Shown here: piece after piece, positions 56,480 through 64,000 of the stretch
Layout: the number at the start of each line of letters is the position of its first letter
Position numbering within the stretch: position 1 is the first letter of the stretch
DNA from: Laccaria trichodermophora
Lineage: Eukaryota; Basidiomycota; Agaricomycetes; Agaricales; Hydnangiaceae
Length of the DNA: 64,000 bases
Direction: 5' to 3'
Assembly: GCA_018417955.1 (NCBI GenBank)
Contig: JACTVC010000013.1
Span: 1 to 64,000 of the forward strand
Notes under the pieces: generated by a model
Told to the model about the DNA's origin: nothing
The model's database searches: none
The model's input: only the letters and a program-made list of their open reading frames with translations
Translations under genes and position numbers: made by a program

Positions 56480-57646
56480 CCACCTTCTGTGTAATGATGT
56501 GGGATGATGTGATTGAAAAGACCGCGATTCCTGTTTGCACTAGGCAACAACTTGCTGTGGGCACCCTGTGCGAAGATTCTGAAGAAATAAGGAAGGAGCC
56601 CAAAGCTGGTACTCCTATCACAACAGAATATGCTTTGGAATCAGACAAGCAAGGCGAAGTACTACCATTTGCTAAAGCTGAACCTTGGACCTACCCTGTG
56701 GGTGTCAAACCTTCTGAATTGACCCCAGAAGAAGATTGGTCGAAACGAACACATTTATTAGTATCTATCAACCCTACAATCTGCAAGGAATTTTCTGAGG
56801 GGTACAAAGTGGATAAATTCTTTGCTCCTCGTTACATTGAAGTACAACCGAATGTCAAGACTGTCATCTCTACCAGCCACTTTCAGAGAGAACCACAAAG
56901 TATGCAATCCTAGTCCCAACAACAACCCGAATTACAGAGGAAGAAACCATGAGGCTATTCTTCAAGCACGTTATTTCAAAATTTGGCATCCCGTGACAAG
57001 TTATTTCAGACAGGAATACAAGGTGGTGCAGCGACTTTTGGAAAGAGGTTTGCCGACTGATGGGGATGAGACGGTCCCTGATGACATCATATCATCTGCA
57101 AGCAGACAGACAAACAGAGATTCTAAACCAGGGTTTGGAGATCTCCATTTGTGCCTGTATCAGCTCTGATCGAGATGACTGGAGTGAGCTGTTAGACGTG
57201 CTTGCACTATCCTACAATTCCTCACCACACACAGCTACAGGATTTAGCCCTGCATACCTGCTACAAGGATTTCAACCGATAACTGGCACTACCATCATAG
57301 GTCAGTCACCAAGCATTGATCAAACAGATGCACTAAAAACAACAGGCAATCAGGAGATTCTGAATGACAAGGCACTTAATTTGGTAGAAGGGTTTGTCAT
57401 GGAAAGAACTAGGGCCAGGGATGTGCTTCTCCTAGGTCAGTTTTATCAAAAGAAAGCATATGACAAAGGAAGACTCAACCAGGAGTTTGAAGAAGGGGAC
57501 AAGGTTGTGATCAACCAAAGGAACCTTGGTTTACTCAGGGATGTGAATGGTCAGGGTGACAAGCTCTTAGCAAGGTATGAGGGACCCTTCAAAATCATGA
57601 AGAAAGTGAGCACAGTAGCTTACTGACTACATATGCCAGGATCCTA
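56480..57646 (+). pseudogene. Element B integrase, N-terminal zinc finger and first Asp missing
   Basis: The frame continues from RNase H (CVMMWDDVIEKTAIPVC). After about 56890 it switches to KYAILVPTTTRITEEETM, VISDRNTRW, the DDE Glu in HLQADRQTEILNQGL, and a C-terminal SH3-like FEEGDKVVINQRNLGLL ... LARYEGPFKIMKK. The HHCC finger and the first catalytic Asp, expected just before KYAILVP, are absent, so an internal deletion lies near 56890. TGA codons occur at about 56992 (GIP then TGA) and 57624 (VAY then TGA). A frame change is needed near 57090. Confidence 0.85.
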
Positions 57647-57969
57647 GAGCTCTTTACTCTCCCCCACCTATTCCTACCGGACTCCTACTGGATTCCCGGA
57701 ATCCTACCGGACTGGACTAGGACTGGGACACATTTTATGTTGGCTGATCACCATACAAATTTTGTATCCTAGTCGTAGTGGAGTCCTAGTAAACTCCTAC
57801 TGGAATGATCCCAAATCACCAGGAATTGTGGAATTCTACTGGATTTTTAAGGAATGAGTCCAGTAGGAGTCCAGTACAAGGAGTCCAGTAGGAATTTCCG
57901 GGGACAGGGAGCCCAGTAGGACCAGCAGTTTGTCACTGTTGTTGTTATTATATAATATTTAAAAAAAGC

Positions 57970-58051
57970 GCAACCTGACAGAATTGAACTCTCGACCTTA
58001 TGGACATAGGGACAATACTATGAGCACTTTACCAGTTACACTAGGAAGGCA
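57970..58051 (-). other. tRNA-like module in copy 6
   Basis: The minus strand has an A-box-like TAGTGTAACTGG and a B-box-like GAGTTCAATTCTG spaced as in a tRNA with a variable arm, inside a segment GCCTTCC...GGTTGCGC. Stems are imperfect. It begins with GCCTTC, as does the copy at 26891-26961. Confidence 0.55.
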
Positions 58052-59244
58052 TTATTATAGGTCATTATAATATGCTCTATATACCAACGTACTGACCTCC
58101 TTCCTAGAAAGGACGTCGGCGAATTCCGCGAGTGGGAATTTTGCCCAAACCCAACAACACTCGACAACACCACCATCACCACCCTCTTGCTCACCCACCA
58201 CGAACACGTCGCCCACCACGACCACAATGGACGACGACAACACGCGACCACGACAACAACGACGGCCACGACAGACGACGACAACAAACGACCACGGCAC
58301 GCAACGACGACCCCACTCACGGACACGACAACCACCCACGAACCACGAGTGCCCACCGACACGTCAAACAAGAAAGACGAGGGACAGCGACGACCCGCTC
58401 CCACCCACCAACGACGACCGTAACACCCACCACCACAAACGACGCCCGCCACCCACGAAAACGACAACCGCCGCCCACGAAAAACGCCCACCGCCCATGA
58501 ACGACAGCCGCCGCCCACGAAAAACACCCAGCACACCCAAACGACATCCGCCGCCCACGAAAAACGCCCACCGCCCACAAACGACATCCGCCGCCCATGC
58601 AAACGACGACCGCCGCCAACGAAAAACACCCAGCAAACCCAAACGACGACCGCCGCCCACGAAAAACGCCCACCACCCACAAATGACATCCGCCGCCCTC
58701 GAAAAACACCCCGCCTATGTGTCTCTGTCCCCCTCTCTCCCTCCCTCTCTCTCTCCCTCCCTCCCTCTCTCCCACCATCCTTCTCTCCCTCCCTCTCTTC
58801 CTCCCTCCCTCCCTCTCTTCCTCCCTCCCTCCCTCTCTTCCTCCCTCCCTCCCTCTCTTCCTCCCTCCCTCCCTCTCTTCCTCCCTCTCTTCCTCTCTTC
58901 CTCCCTCTCTTCCTCCCTCCCTCCCTCTCTTCCTCTCTCCACCTCTCTCACCCCCTCCCCCCTCCATCATTTCACTTCACTCACTTCCCCTCCTTCCATA
59001 GCTCTCTCCCTCCACCACTCCCTCCATCACTCCATCACTCCCTCCCCCTCCCTCATTACATTAGTAAAATATATTTCTGTATTTAGTTGTCATTTCACAA
59101 TACAACATTTGTTTAAATGTGAATTTTGAATAGAAATTTGAAGTTCTGACTTGGTAATACATTGAAGTTGATATTCCAGTGGGAATCCAGTAGGAATCCA
59201 GTAGGACTTCAATGTGTGGAGCATTTCATCTAATTTGTTTAAGT

Positions 59245-59345
59245 CCAGTTGGAGTCCAGTTGGAGTCCAGTAGGAGTCCAGTAGGAGTCCAGTAGGAGTC
59301 CAGTAGGAGTCCAGTAGGAGTCCAGTAGGAGTCCAGTAGGAGGGG
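59245..59345 (+). repeat. 11-bp GTCCAGTAGGA tandem array
   Basis: About nine head-to-tail copies of GTCCAGTAGGA (with GTCCAGTTGGA variants at the left). This is the densest part of the subterminal array of copy 6. An 11-bp period places the words on nearly the same face of the helix. Confidence 0.9.
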
Positions 59346-59475
59346 GAATGGAGAAATATGTGAAAATGCCTTTTTGGAAATTTTGTTAAAATCCGGTAGG
59401 AATCCAGTAGGAATCCTACTGGAGTCCCGGAGTCCAGTAGGAATAGGTGGGGGAGTGATAAGTATTGGGATCCTA

Positions 59476-59799
59476 TGGAATGCATCCTGTCCTCAACATT
59501 GAGCACCGGAGAAGTACCAGGAATTGCCAATCGAATTTGGAGAATGACCAACATTAAAAACAAATAGGTTAGACTTTGATGCACTGCCTGAATATAAAGT
59601 TGACAGGATTGTAGCCAAGTGAACATGGAAAGGCAGGAACAGAAGAAGGATACCGATCTATTGTCTATGGTATACTAATTATGGACTGGAAGGTGATACC
59701 TGGGAGACAAAGCAAAACTTGAAGAATGCCCCAGAAGTCCTGCATGAATGGGAGAAATTCAAAGAGCTCCAAAAGAAGAAACTCAAGTCAGTAAAATAG
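59476..59799 (+). pseudogene. Element B integrase tail and chromodomain
   Basis: After the GGATCCTA duplication the frame resumes as GMHPVLNIEH. Further on it reads LPEYKVDRIVAK, TGA, TWKGRNRR, then NYGLEGDTWETKQNLKNAPEVLHEWEKFK, which is the chromodomain pattern (EYxVxxIL, WEGxxxxxxTWEPxxNL). It terminates with TAG at 59797. A frame change is required between the two parts. The chromodomain would direct integration to methylated histone H3 heterochromatin, which fits the repeat-rich surroundings. Confidence 0.85.
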
Positions 59800-59810
59800 G
59801 TGGGCCCCAG

Positions 59811-60950
59811 ATGACTATAAAAGATTCGACAAGATCACTGACAACTGCAACATCATCAAACCATCTCACTTATCCCACCAACCTCTCCAACTGCCACCTT
59901 GTCATGCAAGCTACTGAGATTGAATGCTACAACCCCAACACCCCCAACCTGCATCTCGTCCCATTCAATTCTGCTGACTCTCTATCTGAAGACATTAATC
60001 CCCTCAACTATCAGCTTACAGTGGATGACTTCATTGCTATCAACCAACCTGATGGACAACTCGTATACATCCTTGACCCATCAACCACCACATCCCTATT
60101 CTGGGCATTACACTGTCTGGCTAGGTACATTACCGAATGTGCCTCACAGGACACTCAAGACGACTCCCCCATCCCATTTGCCACTAAACGATTCATCCTG
60201 CAATTTTATTTTGACCACATCAATATGCAACAGCCTGACATCCTAACTATCCAGGACCACGACTTCTTGAATCCCCTTTGTGGATATACTATGCGCAAGA
60301 ATCTTACCACCTGGTATTGCAATTTTCAAACCATCAGACATCTTGCTATTCAATGGATTCAAGCTGCTCGACAACAGACACTTCAGTTGGGACTGGGGAC
60401 CGGATGGGATTGGGAGAACCACCAGGGGGTTCGTCTTGAATACCCAGAGCATTGCCTGATTACTTGTGGTGATTCGGACATGGGTTTGTACATTTTATAT
60501 GGCATATTAATATCCATTGAGAACTAATCACCACACATAAAAATAGGAGACATCAAGTTCCTCTCCAATGCTACCTGGGGAACAGACAATGAGTTGAGCA
60601 ATGAGAGCAACGAAGACCTTCCAGGAGGACATCCAGGAGACAAGGGGAAACACGTCGTCCTGTATCCCACTCAGTCTGCATACACCAAGCATTACCCTGA
60701 GTTTGACACCTTTGCTGGAAGACCCTTCATCGACAACAGATATATCGATGACAACAATAATATGTGTCGAGCGATGGTCATCCATCCCACTCAGTCCACC
60801 TATGCTAAGCAGTATCCCAATTTTGATGCCTTTTCCGGAAGGCCCCTCATTGACAACAGATACGTCGACATCAATGACTCAGGATTTTATCAGGAAGATG
60901 CATCTATTGACTACTACAATTCTCTTTTCATGGTTAACAGAGAAGAGTGA
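59811..60950 (+). CDS. Element B accessory ORF between chromodomain and 3' LTR
   Basis: The frame opens at ATG 59748 or 59811 (MTIKDSTRSL) and runs to a TAA at 60525-60527. The same frame then continues open to TGA at 60950, so it is one ORF of about 380 codons broken once. It reads NQPDGQLVYILDPSTTTSLFWAL, RFILQFYFDHINMQ, WYCNFQTIRHLAIQWI and GWDWENHQGVRLEYP. In the distal part there are two related units, YPTQSAYTKHYPEFDTFAGRP and HPTQSTYAKQYPNFDAFSGRP. No membrane segment is seen, so it is not an envelope. Its place between integrase and the polypurine tract marks it as an element-encoded extra protein of unknown role. Confidence 0.55.
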
Positions 60951-60965
60951 TTGGGTTTCAAGGTC

Positions 60966-60976
60966 AGGGGGGGGTA
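60966..60976 (+). promoter_or_regulatory. Element B polypurine tract
   Basis: AGGTCAGGGGGGGG-type purine run directly before the presumed LTR start TGTTATAG at about 60977. It is the usual site of plus-strand priming. Confidence 0.6.
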
Positions 60977-61596
60977 TGTTATAGTACCTTACCATATCTC
61001 TCATTCCCTTTCACACAATTACTATTCTATACCTTTCCTTCCTCAGTTTATATTGTTACATACTATAAATTTCTCATAGCTACAATTTAAAGTAGCACAC
61101 ATATACCCGAATCCCAATGTGCTTTGACTTCATAGCATGAAATGAGCATTTAGAACTATTTGGTAAACATAGCATAACCAAACATCCAAACATTGAACAA
61201 GGATATTAATCTGGTACCATCTGCGCAAGTCAGAACTTAGTAGAACATTCCATACTATCCCCTTAAGTTCTAGAATTAGTAGCAGGGTATTTAGTGTAAC
61301 AAGTACAGAGGAGGAATACCATTCTTACATTTTACCCCAAATACTGTGTGAACTCAGCATCTTGAGAAAGACTAAGCGCAACTACTTAATTAGTACTTGG
61401 TAAAGCTTAGCGCTATCAGCTACTAAGAAATCCAAACTGTTAAAGTCTTTGAACTAATGATTCCGATTCGTGTCGCACTTTGTCAACTCTCGAAAGGTAG
61501 GCCAAGAACTCATGTGATCTAGAGCTATTCCCACCTATTAACGCAAATCGTAAACAGCTAGGACTACTAGTAAGTTCTTATCATATTTGAAGTGAC
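60977..61596 (+). repeat. Element B 3' LTR (putative, right border unresolved)
   Basis: It begins TGTTATAGTACC after the purine tract. No second LTR copy is present in the window for comparison, and the MITE at 61597 interrupts it, so the right end could not be defined. No ORF. Confidence 0.5.
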
Positions 61597-62012
61597 TACA
61601 GTCATCCACCTGCCAATGATACACCAAAAATAAGAAATTAGCTTCAACAAATTTGAGCACAACCTTTCACTATAAAAACTTCATGAAAATCTCAGATAAA
61701 TGCCCATCTATGACTGTACCAAATTTCAGAATGTTTGACCAGCATTTCATAGAGAAAAAGTAGGATTATAGGTGTATCACGGAGGGGTGTGACTGTATTT
61801 CGGCTATTTCCGAGAAACAATCCATTTTGAATGCTCCACAGCTTTGTCAATGCTGCCTCAATTGCATCCAAATTTTGTACAGCAGTAGATATGAGCATGT
61901 ACTACGTGTTACAACTTGTTTCGTAGAAATTGGTGTAGTATTGAGTGAGATATAGGCTAGTCAAAAGTGTATCAAACAGGGGTGGCGTATCATTAGGGGG
62001 TGGATGACTGTA
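61597..62012. mobile_element. MITE with TACAGTCATCCACC ends, 416 bp
   Basis: The left end TACAGTCATCCACCTGCC and the inverse GGTGGATGACTGTA at 61999-62012 match, and inner words (TGATACACC, GGCGTATCA) are also inverted. It is the same family as 40711-41114. TA ends suggest mobilisation by a Tc1/mariner-type transposase. Confidence 0.82.
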
Positions 62013-62053
62013 ACTTGTATTCACAGGAATACACCAATGTTAGAATCCACTAG

Positions 62054-62953
62054 TAGCTGCCATTTACATCATGTAAAACCTGGCATGTACCACAGAAGTT
62101 CCTGCTTAGCTGCCATGAATGAAATGAAATGAAATTTCATTCATTCATGGCAACTGTTTCATTCCAAGTCATTCTCATTCATTGCCATGGACAATGAAAT
62201 ATTTTTTGTTTCATTTCATTTCATTTCAATTTTTTCTTCATTTCTACTGACAAGAATGAAATTTATTTTGTTTCATTCATTCTTGGTGAATGTTTTATTT
62301 TTTAATTTCATTCCACCATGGCAACTGTTTCATTCTTTGCTTCGTTTCATTCATTCCTGGCAACTGTAGAATTTTCATTTCATTCTTTTCAGGCAGTTAT
62401 TTCATCTTTGTTTCATTCTTTTAGGCAACAATTTCAATGTTTTAATACACACCTAAATAAGGAAATGATATACAATTATGCCTGATGTGTGTTGTGCCCT
62501 ACTGCAGTGGTGTGGGGGGTCATATGGGGGTACTTTTGGATTTGAGGCTCAAATACATAACAAGATAGGCATGCTGTTGCCAATTAAGGCACTGAAATAT
62601 TTTGCATCAATTACATAATCATTTTCCCAGCTCTAACAATGAAATAGGCACCTGAGAAGAATGAAATAAAAATGAATGACTGCCCTAGTAAGAATGAAGC
62701 AAAGAGTGAAACAGTTGCCATGGTGGAATGAAATAAAAAAATGAAACAGTTGCCAGGAATGAATGAAGCAAAGAATGAAACAGTTGCCATGGTGGAATGA
62801 ACTTAAAAAATGAAACAGTTGCCAGGAATGAATGAAACAGAATAAATTATCAAGAATGAAACAGCTGCCGTGAATGAATGAAAATTCATTCACGGCAGCT
62901 AAGCAGGAATTCCTATGGTACAGCTCAGGAGTACATGATGTAAGTGGTAGCTA
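62054..62953. mobile_element. Foldback element F2, about 900 bp
   Basis: The ends are TAGCTGCCATTTACATCATG on the left and, inverted on the right, TAGCTACCACTTACATCATG, ending near 62953. Inverted inner blocks CCTGCTTAGCTGCC follow. The arms are filled with GAATGAAAC, AGTTGCC and CATTTCATT words (62110-62430 and 62640-62890). The centre is AT-rich. The terminal word and array words resemble F1. The target duplication is unclear. Confidence 0.8.
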
Positions 62954-62954
62954 C

Positions 62955-63262
62955 CAGTCCCTCTTGCTCACATGTTCCCTGGAAAGCTGGAGCAACTGCT
63001 GGGGTTGGATATTGAGCTCCAGGGTTTGTGTTTTCTGATGTAGTGATGGCATGTGGGAACTAAGGACATGTAGTCAGTCACAGCCCATCCAATGATCCAG
63101 AGTGAAACCTGCCTGCACTTCTGGACTTGATTGAATGATAGGCCCCTCAATTGCTTGGGGTGGGTTTTGTGCCGTTTGAGTTGAAGTCATGTGAATAGTG
63201 TCCAAGCTTGAGGAGGAAGGGGCCTGTTCCACATGGTAGTTCAAATTTGGCATTTCAGACAT
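62955..63262 (-). pseudogene. Unrecognised ORF truncated by F2
   Basis: A minus-strand reading from 63262 (MSEMPNLNYHVEQAPSSSSL) runs to a TGA near 63074 and seems to continue towards 62970 (LNIQPQQLLQLSREHVSKRD) before it reaches F2. It is polar and Gln/Ser-rich with no domain. Weak evidence for a gene. Confidence 0.25.
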
Positions 63263-63375
63263 CTAAATGTACCTGCCCCATTGGGATATTTAATTGTGCT
63301 TGTGGTGAGGCAAAGTTCGGGTTGGGGGCATCAGGAGCTGAAAACTAGGTGTAAAACATTATTTAAAATTCGACA

Positions 63376-63735
63376 ATGGCAACAAGGAGGGAGAGCTTAC
63401 TAGTACCGAAAGTGCCTGTGCAGCACTATGGGAAGTACCTCGAGATTGGAGGAGTGATGAAGCTACTGCACTTTGCGGATATGGGCATAGTGCATCTTGA
63501 GGCGGTGAAGAGTTACATTTGGCTGGCGCCATGTGGCTTTGAACTGGTGATTGAGCAGATTCTTGTTGAGATGCGGCTCACCACCAGAAGTGCATTTGTA
63601 GTGGATATGAACAATAATGTGTTGTCTACTGAAGAGTCAAAATGTTTCTCCTTGAGTTCCAACCAAGTGGGCAACACACCAATTGTAAGAGCATCGCGAC
63701 ATGTCAATAACCCCTATGCCAACCAACGCCTATGA
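63376..63735 (+). CDS. Small hypothetical ORF, 119 aa
   Basis: ATG 63376 opens MATRRESLLVPKVPVQHYGK; later text includes MKLLHFADMGIVHLEAVKSY and ELVIEQILVEMRLTT. It ends with TGA at 63735. I do not recognise the family. The composition is protein-like and the ORF is longer than most chance ORFs here, but the surroundings are repeats, so it may be part of a transposon-borne gene. No intron signals were resolved. Confidence 0.3.
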   Translation: MATRRESLLVPKVPVQHYGKYLEIGGVMKLLHFADMGIVHLEAVKSYIWLAPCGFELVIEQILVEMRLTTRSAFVVDMNNNVLSTEESKCFSLSSNQVGNTPIVRASRHVNNPYANQRL

Positions 63736-64000
63736 CAACAGCACACCCTGGAAATGTCAACATTGACGTCAACCAGCCATGGAACAATTACTCACTCCTG
63801 TAGGACCTCAGGCTCGCTGATTACTATTGACTGGGCTATTACTGGTCAATCACTCATCTATTGTATATTTGTTCTGAAACTACATATACTACGAATATAT
63901 TGATTCATCCCAGTGTCATGGTGAGTGAGTGGTTGTGGGAGGAAAAGAGGCAACAGCAACACGCTGAGTTGGTTTTGACAACAGCTACTTTAGGGCAGCC
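63736..64000. other. No feature seen
   Basis: AT-moderate sequence to the end of the window without a supported ORF or repeat. Confidence 0.4.

Larger units (their letters stand above)
57647..59467. mobile_element. Modular TIR element, copy 6 (1821 bp, GGATCCTA duplication)
   Basis: It is flanked by GGATCCTA at 57639-57646 and 59468-59475. The left end is GAGCTCTTTACTCTCCCCCA and the right end is the inverse of CAATACTTATCACTCCCCCA. Internal order: CCTACCGGACT/CCAGTAGGAGTCC array (57670-57920), minus-strand tRNA-like module (57970-58051), CGACGACAACGAC/CCGCCCACGAAAA block (58140-58710), pyrimidine tract (58735-59060), AT spacer, then an 11-bp GTCCAGTAGGA array (59245-59345) and more CCAGTAGG words. 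Non-coding. Confidence 0.93.
41335..61596 (+). mobile_element. Element B: chromodomain Ty3/Gypsy retrotransposon, 5'-truncated, four times interrupted
   Basis: Coding pieces are collinear on the plus strand: 41335-41611 (protease/RT linker), 52859-53209 (RT N-terminus), 53534-54808 (RT to RNase H), 56480-57646 (integrase) and 59476-59799 (chromodomain). An accessory ORF follows at 59811-60950. A guanine tract at 60966-60974 is the probable polypurine tract, and the 3' LTR starts at TGTTATAG (about 60977). Insertions at 41612-52854 (element A), 53210-53528 (solo LTR), 54809-56471 and 57647-59467 (modular TIR elements) split it. A MITE sits in the LTR at 61597. The 5' LTR and gag were not found in the window. 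Confidence 0.85.

Noticed and set aside
62955..63735. A divergent gene pair
   Set aside because: Both ORFs are short, lack domains and sit in repeats, so a paired arrangement cannot be supported.

Overview
The window looks like a chromosome segment of an agaricomycete (mushroom-forming) basidiomycete. The evidence is short GT-AG introns of about 40-60 bp, an NACHT/WD40 NOD-like receptor with an N-terminal C2-like region, a fungal fruit-body lectin, a flavin monooxygenase and an alpha/beta hydrolase of fungal type, and Ty3/Gypsy elements, one of them with a chromodomain. No rRNA gene, intact tRNA gene, CRISPR array or prokaryotic operon was seen.

Layout. (1) 0.8-6.1 kb, minus strand: an NLR gene with C2-like and helical N-terminal exons, a NACHT ATPase and 16 nearly identical 129-bp WD40 units broken by single-base losses in homopolymers. 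(2) 6.1-20.6 kb: a CpG-rich, gene-dense block. It holds decayed or unrecognised stretches to 9.5 kb, a truncated paralogue of an orphan gene, a flavin monooxygenase, a fruit-body lectin, an F-box-like hypothetical, an alpha/beta hydrolase with a GDSAGG nucleophile elbow, and the full-length orphan gene with a TSAYAPT repeat. (3) 20.6-41.6 kb: a CpG-poor repeat block. It holds a decayed transposon-type protein, a 90-bp tandem array, an AIF-like oxidoreductase fragment, several copies of an unusual modular terminal-inverted-repeat (TIR) element family, two inverted 1.66-kb LTRs, 319-bp solo LTRs, a Tc1/mariner transposase relic and MITEs. (4) 41.3-62 kb: a stack of nested insertions. A chromodomain Ty3/Gypsy element (element B, plus strand) is split by a complete second Ty3/Gypsy element (element A, minus strand, 915/930-bp LTRs, AAGG target duplication). 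Element A itself carries a 3.4-kb foldback element between gag and protease. Element B is further split by a 319-bp solo LTR (GTTAT duplication) and by two modular TIR elements (8-bp duplications TCTGAAGG and GGATCCTA). Removing the two TIR insertions restores an uninterrupted reading frame. (5) 62-64 kb: a second foldback element and two small unrecognised ORFs.

The most unusual content is the modular TIR family. It has 8-bp target duplications, ends related to CTTTACYCTCCCCCAC, and subterminal arrays of short palindromic words (TCCA, GGATTCC, GTCCAGTAGGA). In three copies there is an internal tRNA-like module, followed by a CAACGAC-rich block and a long pyrimidine tract. Two genome-wide signatures also stand out. 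The first is CpG-directed decay: most LTR differences and nearly all retroelement stop codons trace to CpG-to-TpG or CpG-to-CpA changes. The second is a recurrent one-base shortening of homopolymer runs inside otherwise good genes, which may be an assembly artefact.
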